A stretch of 64,000 bases of DNA from Mycolicibacterium sp. CBMA 234 (GTDB taxonomy: Bacteria; Actinomycetota; Actinomycetes; Mycobacteriales; Mycobacteriaceae), in NCBI RefSeq assembly GCF_009729415.1, contig NZ_MPKW01000037.1, positions 124,001 through 188,000 on the forward strand, written 5' to 3'. Position 1 is the first letter of the stretch. Every line of letters starts with the position of its first letter. A model generated the notes under the pieces. The model had not been told where the DNA came from. It worked only from the letters and a program-made list of their open reading frames with translations, and searched no databases. The translations under genes and the position numbers were made by a program. Below are positions 48,095 through 56,824 of the stretch, piece by piece.

Positions 48095-48290
48095 GGCGAA
48101 TAGATACCCGCGCGTGCCTGCATCCAAACGCTTGGATTTCCCCTTGCTGCAATCTCTTTCGCGCCCTGGCTCACCCCAACCGGGCGGCCAACACATAGGT
48201 GGAGTGCCCTGCCGGCGGCCCGGGCAAACCATGGTCAACGTGTGGCGCGCGCTGGACGCAGGGTGGGTCCCGTCGCATGGCAGTAATCCG

Positions 48291-48296
48291 TAGGCT
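48291..48296 (+). promoter_or_regulatory. -10 box for leaderless lppP transcript
   Basis: TAGGCT followed by 6 bases and ATG 48303, the leaderless spacing. No ribosome-binding site precedes the ATG. Confidence 0.5.
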
Positions 48297-48302
48297 GACC
48301 CA

Positions 48303-48806
48303 ATGCGTTCCACCAGTTATGTGTCAGCGTTCGCCCTGCTCGCGGGATCGGCGCTACTGGCCGCCGGGTGTGGTTGGAGCCCGAAAGGCGGGGAGCCCAC
48401 TCCGGAAGCCGACAAGTGCACGCCCGCCGATGCGCCACCCCAGAACGTCGTGGCCGCGTCGATCTTCACGCTGCCGCCTCCGCCGACGGGCAAGTGGGTG
48501 CAGATGAGCAGCGGTCATACGTCGAACTGTGCGTTGTACTGGGTGCAGCTCGGCCAAAACAACTCGACGCCGGACAGCCCGCAGCAGGTGGTGTTCTTCA
48601 ACAAGGGCACGATGCTCGGAACCCCGACGCCCACCGCGCGGCCATACATCACCGTCACGGCTAGTACCCCGAACACCGCGACGGTGCAGTACCAGTGGCA
48701 GCAGGCCAAAGATCAGCCAGGGATGCCGACGGGTATTGGCAGTGTGCGATTCACCGTCGAGGGCGGCGCGCTGAAGGCGCTGGATCCGATCCCCGGGCCG
48801 CAATAG
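48303..48806 (+). CDS. lppP: LppP/LprE-family lipoprotein
   Basis: 167-aa predicted lipoprotein: hydrophobic signal and lipobox-like LLAAGC with Cys23. The mature domain has SGHTSNCALYWVQLGQNNSTPDSPQQVVFFNKGTMLG (shown in parts: SNCALYWVQ, PQQVVFFNKG), typical of the LppP/LprE family. The position near the MarR gene matches lppP (Rv2330c). Function in the envelope not known. Confidence 0.85.
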   Translation: MRSTSYVSAFALLAGSALLAAGCGWSPKGGEPTPEADKCTPADAPPQNVVAASIFTLPPPPTGKWVQMSSGHTSNCALYWVQLGQNNSTPDSPQQVVFFNKGTMLGTPTPTARPYITVTASTPNTATVQYQWQQAKDQPGMPTGIGSVRFTVEGGALKALDPIPGPQ

Positions 48807-48810
48807 CCAC

Positions 48811-48873
48811 CGTCGAACGTGAAGAAGATGGCGAAGAAATCGCCAAAGTTGGCTATCTACTTCACTTTCGACG
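48811..48873. terminator. Bidirectional hairpin between lppP and marR
   Basis: Imperfect 22-bp arms (CGTCGAACGTGAAG... with ...CTTCACTTTCGACG) plus inner GGCGA/TCGCC; covers the gap between the two convergent genes and touches both stops. Confidence 0.65.
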
Positions 48874-49317
48874 TCAGGTCTTGGCCAGTAGTCCGCGCAT
48901 GATCTGAATGGCCGAGGCCAGGGTGTCTCGGTCTGTGCTGTCGAGCTGCTCCAGGAACGGGTCGATGGCGTTGCCGCGGTCGGCGCGCACCTGAGCCAGG
49001 GTTTCGACGCCGTGCGGTGTGATGCTGATGAGCACGGCGCGCGCGTCGTCAGGGTCGACGGTGCGGGACACCAGTCCGGCGTCCTCAAGCCGGCGCACCT
49101 GGGTCGTCATGGTCGGTTGCGAACAGTGGTCCAGGGCGGCGAGGTCGGAGATGCGAGCGCGGCCTTCGGTTTCGATGGTGGAGAGCAGGCGGGCCTGTGC
49201 GACGGGCAGTGAGAGGCGGACGCGCTGATTGGCCAACCGGTTGATGCGTGCAACGACGGCGAGAAGATCCGAGGCGAGAGTCGTATCGGTTGCCGGTGCA
49301 ATTGTCATGTTCAACAT
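48874..49317 (-). CDS. MarR-family transcriptional regulator
   Basis: 147-aa winged-helix regulator (Rv2327 homologue). DNA-binding region RISDLAALDHCSQPTMTTQVRRLEDAGLVSR (helix-turn-helix with QPTMTTQVRRLE) and wing PDDARAVLISITPHG. ATG 49317 or the internal ATG four codons on. A palindrome lies just upstream. Divergent from the ECF transporter gene, which it may regulate (inference). Confidence 0.9.
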   Translation of the reverse strand: MLNMTIAPATDTTLASDLLAVVARINRLANQRVRLSLPVAQARLLSTIETEGRARISDLAALDHCSQPTMTTQVRRLEDAGLVSRTVDPDDARAVLISITPHGVETLAQVRADRGNAIDPFLEQLDSTDRDTLASAIQIMRGLLAKT

Positions 49318-49322
49318 AGTTT

Positions 49323-49337
49323 CATAGATTCTCTATG
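49323..49337. promoter_or_regulatory. Candidate MarR operator
   Basis: CATAGATTCTCTATG: perfect 6-bp arms (CATAGA/TCTATG) with a 3-base spacer, 6 bases upstream of the marR start and about 80 upstream of the divergent ECF gene. Suits autoregulation. Confidence 0.55.
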
Positions 49338-49417
49338 TAGTCGAACGACCGTCCTCACGTGGTGACGGTCACAACTCCGTCCAGTTTACTCGTCAAAACA
49401 GCTGGCAGAATTGTGCA

Positions 49418-51445
49418 ATGACTGCTGCCGGCACCCAACGCACAGCCGGTCCCCTCAATGCGGGCGAGTACGCCCAGGCCGCCGTGATGGCGGCGCTGAG
49501 CGCGGCGACCGCCATCATTGCTGTCGTAATCCCTTTTGCCGCAGGGCTGGGCTTGCTGGGCACGGTCCCCATGGGGTTGTTGGCCTATCGCTACCGACTT
49601 CGGGTGCTGGTGGCTGCGACTATCGCCGGCGGCACTATCGCCTTCCTCATCGCTGGCCTGGGTGGCCTCATGACCGTGGTGTTCTCCGCGTATATCGGCG
49701 GCCTGACGGGCATCGTGAAGCGCCGCGGACGGGGAATCGCGACGGTCCTGTGGGCGTCCGTCGGTGCGGGAATCGTGTTCGGCGCGTACATCATCGGTGT
49801 TCTGCTGCTGGTGGGACGGCTGCGACAGCTGATCTTCGCGTCGATGACCGCCAACATCAACGGCATCGCCAACGCCATCGCGGCCGTCCCGGGCGGTGAG
49901 CACGCGGCCGACGACCTGCGCACCGGATTTGCCGACTTCCTGCACTACTGGCCGGTGCCGATCATGATCTCGATGGTCATCCACATCATGATCGTCACGC
50001 TGCTCGGCTGGTGGGCCTTGTCACGGGTGCTCAAGCGGCTGTTCGGCATTCCCGACGTTCACAAGCTCGACACCGTCGCTTCGGACGGGCCGGTGGCCCC
50101 GGTCCCGGCCCGGCTCCGTGACGTCCGGTTCCGGTACCCGGGTACCAATCGTGATGCGCTCGGCCCGGTGAGCATGGACATCAACCCGGGGGAGCACGTC
50201 GCCGTCACGGGTGCCAATGGCTCGGGCAAGACCACCTTGATGCTTACGCTCGCGGGTCGCGCGCCGACCGCGGGCAGCATCGACCGTCCGGGCGCGGTCG
50301 GCCTCGGGCAGGCCGGCGGTACCGCAGTCGTCATGCAGCACCCGGAGAGCCAGGTGCTCGGCACCCGCGTCGCCGACGACGTGGTCTGGGGCCTGCCGCC
50401 GGGCACGACCATCGATGTCGACAGGCTGCTGGCCGAGGTCGGTCTCAGCGGCATGGCCGACCGGGATACCGGCGGACTGTCCGGCGGTGAGTTGCAGCGC
50501 CTCGCGGTGGCGGCGGCCCTGGCCCGCGAACCCGCGCTGCTGATCGCCGATGAGGTCACCAGCATGGTCGACCAGCAGGGACGTGACGTGCTGCTATCGG
50601 TGCTGTCTGACCTGACGCGTCGCCACCGGACGTCACTGGTGCACATCACCCACTACAACGACGAGGCCGACTCAGCGGACCGGGTGGTCCGGCTGGATGG
50701 TGACACCGACAACATCGAGATGGTCGCGACCGCGCCGGTGCCCATCGTTGCGGCCGGCATCGAGCCTGAGGGCCCCGCCGTGCTTGAGGTGCGCGGGGTG
50801 GGCCACCAGTACGGCAGCGGAACCCCGTGGGAATCAACGGCATTGCGCGATATCAGCTTCACCGTTCACGAAGGCGAAGGTGTGCTGATTCACGGGCTCA
50901 ACGGCTCAGGCAAGTCGACACTGGCCTGGATTCTGGCCGGGCTCACCGTGCCCACCACCGGCAGCTGTCTGCTCGACGGTAAGCCGGTGGCCGATCAGGT
51001 TGGCACCGTGGCCATTTCGTTCCAGGCGGCCCGCCTGCAGCTGATGCGGTCGCGCGTCGGCGCGGAAATCGCCTCGGCTGCGGGGTTTTCGCGACGGGAC
51101 CGGGGCCGGATCGCCGAGGCTCTCGCGATGGTCGGGTTGGACCCCGAACTGGCCGATCGCCGGATCGATCAACTCAGCGGCGGCCAGATGCGCCGAGTGG
51201 TGTTGGCCGGGCTGCTGTCTCGGCGACCACGTGCGCTGATCCTGGACGAGCCGCTGGCCGGATTGGACGCCGCGAGCCAGCGCGGGCTGGTGGCGCTGCT
51301 CACCGAACTGCGCCGCACCACTGGACTGACCGTGGTGGTCATCTCGCACGACTTCGCCGGGCTCGACGAGCTGTGCCCCCGCATCCTGCGGCTGCACCGC
51401 GGAGAACTCGCTGAAGCCCCGATCACCACGGGAGGACGATCATGA
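49418..51445 (+). CDS. ECF-type ABC transporter: membrane domain fused to two ATPase domains
   Basis: 675-aa protein (Rv2326c homologue). About residues 1-220 hold several membrane helices (AAVMAALSAATAIIAVVIPFAAGLGLLG and following), DUF2232/S-component-like. Two ABC ATPase domains follow: Walker A GANGSGKTT (about 268), signature LSGGELQR and Walker B LLIADE; then GLNGSGKST (about 494), LSGGQMRR and LILDEP. A CAGAAT box lies 6 bases before the ATG. Uptake of a vitamin or metal is likely for this class; substrate not identifiable. Overlaps the EcfT gene (ATGA). Confidence 0.9.
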   Translation: MTAAGTQRTAGPLNAGEYAQAAVMAALSAATAIIAVVIPFAAGLGLLGTVPMGLLAYRYRLRVLVAATIAGGTIAFLIAGLGGLMTVVFSAYIGGLTGIVKRRGRGIATVLWASVGAGIVFGAYIIGVLLLVGRLRQLIFASMTANINGIANAIAAVPGGEHAADDLRTGFADFLHYWPVPIMISMVIHIMIVTLLGWWALSRVLKRLFGIPDVHKLDTVASDGPVAPVPARLRDVRFRYPGTNRDALGPVSMDINPGEHVAVTGANGSGKTTLMLTLAGRAPTAGSIDRPGAVGLGQAGGTAVVMQHPESQVLGTRVADDVVWGLPPGTTIDVDRLLAEVGLSGMADRDTGGLSGGELQRLAVAAALAREPALLIADEVTSMVDQQGRDVLLSVLSDLTRRHRTSLVHITHYNDEADSADRVVRLDGDTDNIEMVATAPVPIVAAGIEPEGPAVLEVRGVGHQYGSGTPWESTALRDISFTVHEGEGVLIHGLNGSGKSTLAWILAGLTVPTTGSCLLDGKPVADQVGTVAISFQAARLQLMRSRVGAEIASAAGFSRRDRGRIAEALAMVGLDPELADRRIDQLSGGQMRRVVLAGLLSRRPRALILDEPLAGLDAASQRGLVALLTELRRTTGLTVVVISHDFAGLDELCPRILRLHRGELAEAPITTGGRS

Positions 51446-52281
51446 CCGCGCCCGCCACCAACCAGCGCCGGTCCATGGTGCTGTTGCGCCCGGTGCCCGG
51501 CACTTCGCCCATCCACGAACTGTGGGCCGGCACCAAGCTCATCGTGGTGGCGCTGATCGGCGTCGTCTTGACGGTCTATCCGGGGTGGGTACCCATTGGC
51601 TTGGTGGCGCTGCTGATCGTCATGACCGCCTGGCTGGCGCACATCCCGCGGGGCGTGTTGCCGACAGTGCCGCGCGCGGTGTGGCTGCTGCTGTTGCTCG
51701 GTGCCGGCACGGCGGCGCTGGCAGGCGGCACGCCGTTCGTCGGCGTCGGGTCGGCGCATGTCGGACTGGGCGGTTTCCTGAACTTCATGCAGATAACCGT
51801 GCTGTCCATCGTGCTGCTGGGGTTGGGCGGGCTGGTCTCGTGGACCACCAATGTCGCCGAAATCGCGCCTGCCGTCGCCACTTTGGGCCGGCCGCTGCGG
51901 TGGCTGCGGATACCGATCGACGAGTGGGCCGTTACGTTGGCCTTGGGGTTGCGCGCTTTCCCGATGCTGATCGACGAATACCGCGTGCTGTTCGCGGCGC
52001 GTCGGCTGCGACCCCGGCCCGAGCCGACGACCCGCCGGGAACGGAGCCGGCGCCGGCGCGCCGACATCGTCGACATGCTGGCGGCCGCAGTGACCGTGGC
52101 GCTACGTCGCGGTGACGAGATGGGCGACGCGATCACGGCGCGCGGTGGCGTGGGCCAGATCGTGGCCAGCCCGGCCAGGCCGGGACGCGCCGACGCGATG
52201 GCGCTGCTGCTCGTGGTCGCGATGTGTGCCCTGTCGGTGTGGGTCGAGGTGTACACCCCGCTGGCGACCAGCAAGCACTAG
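51442..52281 (+). CDS. EcfT-type transmembrane protein
   Basis: 279-aa membrane component of the ECF transporter (Rv2325c homologue), with several hydrophobic helices and the coupling motif region ARRLRPRPEPTTRRER, where EcfT proteins carry the Ala-Arg-Gly-type coupling helices; a second match is near GDAITARGG. ATG overlaps the ATPase stop as ATGA. Ends convergent with uspC (4-base overlap). Confidence 0.88.
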   Translation: MTAPATNQRRSMVLLRPVPGTSPIHELWAGTKLIVVALIGVVLTVYPGWVPIGLVALLIVMTAWLAHIPRGVLPTVPRAVWLLLLLGAGTAALAGGTPFVGVGSAHVGLGGFLNFMQITVLSIVLLGLGGLVSWTTNVAEIAPAVATLGRPLRWLRIPIDEWAVTLALGLRAFPMLIDEYRVLFAARRLRPRPEPTTRRERSRRRRADIVDMLAAAVTVALRRGDEMGDAITARGGVGQIVASPARPGRADAMALLLVVAMCALSVWVEVYTPLATSKH

Positions 52282-53600
52282 CGGTTGGCCGCGGCGTTGG
52301 CCGCGCGCTGGGCGTCGCTCAGGGCTGTGGCGACGGGTGCCCGGCCCAGGAACATCTCGTCGAAAAGCGGTTTGATGGCGTGGAATCCGGCGGGAAAACC
52401 TGCGCCGCCGGGGGCCGGGATGCGTGGTCCGTCCAGCACGTGAAAGAAGGGCTGCACGTCAACGTTGCGGTTCTTCCAGTAGTCGAAGTAGACCCGCTGG
52501 GCGTCGAGCACTGCGGGGACGGCGGCACCGTTGGCGCCCAAGAACGCATTGGCGTCTGCACTGCCTATCCACGTCAGGACTGCTCGCACCGCATCCGGGT
52601 GCCGGGTTGCTGAATTGGCCGCGGCAGCAATGCCATTGGTGACGCTGACGCGTCCCGCCGGGCCACTGGGCAACATCGCGACGCCCCATCGGAAGTGGGC
52701 CTGGTCGGCAATGGCGGCCAAGTTGTAAGTGCCTGATTGGAACAGCGCCATGCGGCCCTGCAGGAACTGGTTGCGGGAGAAGTCGCCGTTGTCGTTGGTG
52801 TCGGCGGCTGAGGGCGCGACGTGGTCGGTGTTGATCAGGTTGACCAGATACTCGAAGGCTTCGCGCGCACCCGGGTTGTCGAAGGCGAAGCGGTCGCCGT
52901 CGCTGAAGGTGCCGCCGGCCGAGCCGATGTAATTGAGATAAATGTCCTGCATAGCGTTGGCAGCGTTGTAGCCCCACTGCCGCACCTGTCCGGCGTCGAA
53001 TCCTGGTGTACCGGCTGGGTTTCCATTGCGGTCCAGCGTGAGCCGGGCCAGTAGCGGTCGCAGGGTGTCGTCGGTATCGGGGGACCAGTGCAGCGTTTCC
53101 AGGTCGGCCGGGTCGATCCCGGCGGCGGCCAGCAGGTCGGCGTTGTAGTACAGCGCGATACCGCCGTCGGTCAGTTGCGGTACAGCCCAGAGCTTTCCGC
53201 CGCGGGTGAACTGCCCCGCCACCGACTGGTCCCACGCCGTGGCAGCGCCTGGACCCAGCAGGTGTCCGATGTCCAGCAGTCGGTCGGTGTCGGCGTAGCC
53301 GGCAAAGTAGGCGTTGGACAGCCAGAAGATGTCGGCGGCTCCGCCACCGGCGACGTCGGTGCGCAGCGTGTCGAAGTACGACGCGTAGGCGACGACGTCG
53401 ACTCGGACGTCGATGCCGGGGTGGTGGCGCATGAACTCGGCGAACGACGAGCGGTACGCGGCGGCTACCTGAGCGTCCCACAGTCGCACGGTGACAACGG
53501 TTTTCCCGGTGGTGTCGGTGCGGCCCATGAGCACGGCGGCCATCAGCAGCACCACCATGGTGGCGGCCAGGGCAGTGACGAATCGGACGGAGAACTTCAT
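52278..53600 (-). CDS. uspC: Sugar ABC transporter substrate-binding protein UspC
   Basis: 440-aa cluster B binding protein, same length as M. tuberculosis UspC, which has been reported to bind amino sugars. N-terminal hydrophobic signal/anchor (FVTALAATMVVLLMAAVLM) without a lipobox Cys. Typical motifs: VTVRLWDAQVAAAYRSSFAEF and ADIFWLSNAYFAGYADTDRLLDI. The start ATG overlaps the uspB stop (ATGA). No ATPase gene accompanies it, so the ATPase is probably shared with another transporter. Confidence 0.88.
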   Translation of the reverse strand: MKFSVRFVTALAATMVVLLMAAVLMGRTDTTGKTVVTVRLWDAQVAAAYRSSFAEFMRHHPGIDVRVDVVAYASYFDTLRTDVAGGGAADIFWLSNAYFAGYADTDRLLDIGHLLGPGAATAWDQSVAGQFTRGGKLWAVPQLTDGGIALYYNADLLAAAGIDPADLETLHWSPDTDDTLRPLLARLTLDRNGNPAGTPGFDAGQVRQWGYNAANAMQDIYLNYIGSAGGTFSDGDRFAFDNPGAREAFEYLVNLINTDHVAPSAADTNDNGDFSRNQFLQGRMALFQSGTYNLAAIADQAHFRWGVAMLPSGPAGRVSVTNGIAAAANSATRHPDAVRAVLTWIGSADANAFLGANGAAVPAVLDAQRVYFDYWKNRNVDVQPFFHVLDGPRIPAPGGAGFPAGFHAIKPLFDEMFLGRAPVATALSDAQRAANAAANR

Positions 53601-54409
53601 TTCATACCGGTGACGACGATCGAACGGACGATGTGCCGGCCCAACACACTGAACAGCAGAATCAACGGCACGATCGCGACGGTCGTCGCCGCCAGCACCA
53701 GGGTCCACTGCGCGTCGAATCGGGATTGCAGGCCCGCGGTGGCGACCGTCAGCACCCGCCACGACGATCCGCTGGTGATCACCAGCGGCCACATGAAGCT
53801 GTTCCATTGCGAGACAACGGTGATCAGTCCCAACGTCACCAGGATGGACCGGCTGGCCGGCAGCACCACATGCACGATGACGTCGAGGGTGCTGGCGCCG
53901 TCGATACGGGCGGCGTGGATCAGATCGGTCGGGATGGACCGGAAGTATTCGCGTAGAAGGAAAATCGCATAGGGCGAGCCGAACATAAACGGCAGCACCA
54001 AGGCCCAGAAGGTGTTACGGAGGCCGGCTTCGGCCATCATCAGGTACAGCGGCACCACAGTCACGGTCGCCGGCACCATCAGCGTCGCCAGATAGACCCA
54101 GAACAGGGTGTCCCGGCCGGGGAAGTCAAGGCGGGCAAAGGCATACGCTGCGGTCACCGAAAAGGTCAACTGGCCCAACAGGATCACCGCGGTCATCAGC
54201 GCGGTGACCAGCGCGGCACGGCCGAAGCCCGCGTCGGCCAGCGCGGTGTAGTTGTCGAGCGTCGGCGGATTCGGTAGGGACAACGGCGACTCGGTGTTGA
54301 ACTGACGGGCCGAGGTGAACGACGTCAGCAGCCCCAGTCCGAACGGCAGCAGGGTGATGGCGGCGCCGAGCACCAGGATGAGGTAAATCAACCCGTTACG
54401 TGAGGTCAT
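53597..54409 (-). CDS. uspB: Sugar ABC transporter permease UspB
   Basis: 270-aa inner-membrane permease with about six helices and the EAA motif near DGASTLDVIVHVVLPASRS (binds the ATPase). ATG 54409 chosen from family length. Overlaps uspA by 14 bases and uspC by 4, so the three are cotranslated. Confidence 0.9.
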   Translation of the reverse strand: MTSRNGLIYLILVLGAAITLLPFGLGLLTSFTSARQFNTESPLSLPNPPTLDNYTALADAGFGRAALVTALMTAVILLGQLTFSVTAAYAFARLDFPGRDTLFWVYLATLMVPATVTVVPLYLMMAEAGLRNTFWALVLPFMFGSPYAIFLLREYFRSIPTDLIHAARIDGASTLDVIVHVVLPASRSILVTLGLITVVSQWNSFMWPLVITSGSSWRVLTVATAGLQSRFDAQWTLVLAATTVAIVPLILLFSVLGRHIVRSIVVTGMK

Positions 54410-55268
54410 AGCTGATCCGTCGGCGGAAGTAGACGTGCTGCACGAGCGTGACGCCAAGCAGCAGGATGAACAGGATCAACGCCATCACCGCGGCCCGGCC
54501 CACCGCAGCCGAACCGAACGCCTCGGCGTAGATGCGGTGCGCGATCAGGTCGGTGCGGCCGTCGGGGCCGCCCGCAGTCAGCGCGTAGACGGTGTCGAAA
54601 ACCTGTGCTGCACTGACGATTCCCGTCACCAACACAAAGAACATCGTGGGCCGGAGCATGGGCAGGGTGATGCGCCGGAACCGCTGCCAGCCCGTCGCCC
54701 CGTCGATGCGGGCGGCGTTGTGAACATCGCCCGGGATGGCCAGGATTCCCGCGAGGAAGAACAACGTCACATAGCCGACGTTGGTCCAGACCGTGACCGC
54801 CGAAACCAGCGGCAGTGCCAACGTCGGGTCGGTCAGCCATTCAATGCGGTGCCCGAGGACGGTGCTGACCGCACCGTCGGTGGGGCTGAGAATCCAGCGC
54901 CACAACACCGCGATGGCCAGTGGCGAACAGATCCACGGCACTACGTACAGGGTGCGGAAGAACCCGGTGCCCGGGAGCTGGCGCGCCAGCAGCATCGCCG
55001 CGACCAGGCCCAGCACTGTCTGGACGGGGACTACCAGCGCGATGAACCCGAAAGTCACCGCCATCGAACGACCGAACGTCGGGTCGGTGAGGACGGCGTG
55101 CCAGTTGTCCAGCCCGACGAATCGGATGGGCCCCAACAGGTCCCAGCGCTGCAGGCTCAGCCAACCGACCACCAGCATGGGCAGCAGCAGGAACATGACG
55201 ACGCCGAACAGGCTGGGGGCGAGCAGCGCATAGCCGGTTACGGTGTCCCGGAACCTGCGGCGTGCCAC
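54396..55268 (-). CDS. uspA: Sugar ABC transporter permease UspA
   Basis: 290-aa permease, matching the family length with GTG 55268. Helices from YALLAPSLFGVVMFLLLPMLVVGW on; EAA loop DGATGWQRFRRITLPMLRP. First gene of the uspABC operon, divergent from tldD. Confidence 0.9.
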   Translation of the reverse strand: MARRRFRDTVTGYALLAPSLFGVVMFLLLPMLVVGWLSLQRWDLLGPIRFVGLDNWHAVLTDPTFGRSMAVTFGFIALVVPVQTVLGLVAAMLLARQLPGTGFFRTLYVVPWICSPLAIAVLWRWILSPTDGAVSTVLGHRIEWLTDPTLALPLVSAVTVWTNVGYVTLFFLAGILAIPGDVHNAARIDGATGWQRFRRITLPMLRPTMFFVLVTGIVSAAQVFDTVYALTAGGPDGRTDLIAHRIYAEAFGSAAVGRAAVMALILFILLLGVTLVQHVYFRRRISYDLT

Positions 55269-55294
55269 CGGATCATTAAAGCGTGTGGTGCTAC

Positions 55295-55300
55295 TACGGT
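55295..55300 (+). promoter_or_regulatory. -10 box for leaderless tldD transcript
   Basis: TACGGT fits TANNNT and is exactly 6 bases before GTG 55307; the 38-bp gap to uspA holds both promoters. Confidence 0.5.
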
Positions 55301-55306
55301 GTAGCC

Positions 55307-56824
55307 GTGACTGCACTGCGACGGGTTGACGCCGACTTTCTGGCGTTGCCGCGCCATTTGCTGGCTGAGGCCGCCATAGCGGCCGCGCTGGCTGCCGGGG
55401 CGAGCTACGCCGACCTCCGGGTTCACCGAATCACCACCGAGCACATTCAGCTGCGCGACGGTGAGCTGGAGACGTCGGTGGTGACCCGTGAGATTGGGCT
55501 GGCGGTGCGGGTGATCGTCGACGGCACCTGGGGTTTCGCGTCGCACGCGGAGCTGAACCCGGAGGTCGCTGCGGAAACGGCCCGCCGGGCGGTGCAGGTC
55601 GCGGTGGCTTTGGCGCCGTTGAACGCCGAGCGCATCGAGTTGGCGCCGGAGCCGGTATACGCCGACGTGTCGTGGGTGGCGCCGTACCGCGTCGACCCGT
55701 TCGAGGTCACCGCTGCCGACAAGATCGCGCTGCTGGGCGAGTACTCGGGCCGGTTGCTCGCGGCTGACGGAGTTGATCACGTGTCGGCGGGACTGCAGGC
55801 GGTCAAGGAGCAGGTGTACTACGCCGACGCGTTCGGCTCGTCGATCACGCAACAGCGGGTGCGGGTACAGCCGTCGCTGGAGGCGGTCGCCGTGGACAGT
55901 GCGGCCGGGTCGTTCGAGAGCATGCGGACCCTGGCGCCGCCGACGGCCCGCGGCTGGGAGGCCGTCGCCGGCGACGAGGTGTGGGACTGGACAACGGAAC
56001 TCGCTGAACTGCCGTCGTTGTTGGCGGAGAAGGTCAAGGCGCCCAGCGTGACAGCTGGTCCTACCGACCTGGTCATCGATCCGACGAATCTGTGGCTGAC
56101 CATCCACGAATCCATTGGGCACGCCACCGAATACGACCGCGCCATCGGCTACGAGGCGGCGTACGCCGGAACATCCTTCGCTACCCCGGACAAGCTGGGC
56201 ACCATGCAGTACGGGTCGCCCATCATGAACGTCACGGCGGACCGCACCGTCGAGCACGGGTTGGCCTCCATCGGATTCGACGACGAAGGCGTCCGGGCGC
56301 AGAGCTGGGATCTGGTGCGCGACGGCGTCTTCGTCGGCTACCAGCTGGATCGGGTGTTCGCGCCGAAGCTTGGCGTGGGTCGGTCCAACGGCTGCTCCTA
56401 CGCTGACTCCCCGCACCACGTGCCGATCCAGCGGATGGCCAACGTCTCGCTGCAGCCCGGCGCCGAAGACCTAAGCACTGACGACCTGATCAGCCGCGTC
56501 GAGGACGGCATCTACATCGTCGGCGACAAGTCGTGGTCAATTGATATGCAGCGCTACAACTTCCAGTTCACCGGCCAGCGGTTCTTCAAGATTCGCGATG
56601 GCAAGCTGGACGGACAGCTGCGCGACGTCGCCTACCAGGCCACCACCACCGACTTCTGGGGATCGATGGAAGCCGTTGGCGGCCAGTCGACCTGGCGTCT
56701 TGGCGGCGCATTCAACTGCGGCAAGGCACAGCCGGGCCAGGTGGCCGCCGTCAGCCACGGTTGCCCGTCGGCGTTGTTCCGCGGAATCAATGTGCTCAAC
56801 ACACGAACTGAATCGGGGCGTTGA
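55307..56824 (+). CDS. tldD: TldD metalloprotease subunit
   Basis: 505-aa zinc-protease of the TldD/PmbA family, same length as Rv2315c. Zinc motif HESIGHATE (HExxH, about 266-274). In other bacteria TldD/TldE process modified peptides such as microcins. GTG 55307. Overlaps tldE by one base (TGATG), forming the expected heterodimer pair. Confidence 0.92.
   Translation: MTALRRVDADFLALPRHLLAEAAIAAALAAGASYADLRVHRITTEHIQLRDGELETSVVTREIGLAVRVIVDGTWGFASHAELNPEVAAETARRAVQVAVALAPLNAERIELAPEPVYADVSWVAPYRVDPFEVTAADKIALLGEYSGRLLAADGVDHVSAGLQAVKEQVYYADAFGSSITQQRVRVQPSLEAVAVDSAAGSFESMRTLAPPTARGWEAVAGDEVWDWTTELAELPSLLAEKVKAPSVTAGPTDLVIDPTNLWLTIHESIGHATEYDRAIGYEAAYAGTSFATPDKLGTMQYGSPIMNVTADRTVEHGLASIGFDDEGVRAQSWDLVRDGVFVGYQLDRVFAPKLGVGRSNGCSYADSPHHVPIQRMANVSLQPGAEDLSTDDLISRVEDGIYIVGDKSWSIDMQRYNFQFTGQRFFKIRDGKLDGQLRDVAYQATTTDFWGSMEAVGGQSTWRLGGAFNCGKAQPGQVAAVSHGCPSALFRGINVLNTRTESGR

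Noticed and set aside
48095..48313. Upstream extension of the ANTAR-like gene
   Set aside because: Residues there are atypical and Pro/Cys-rich, and overlap the lppP promoter on the other strand.
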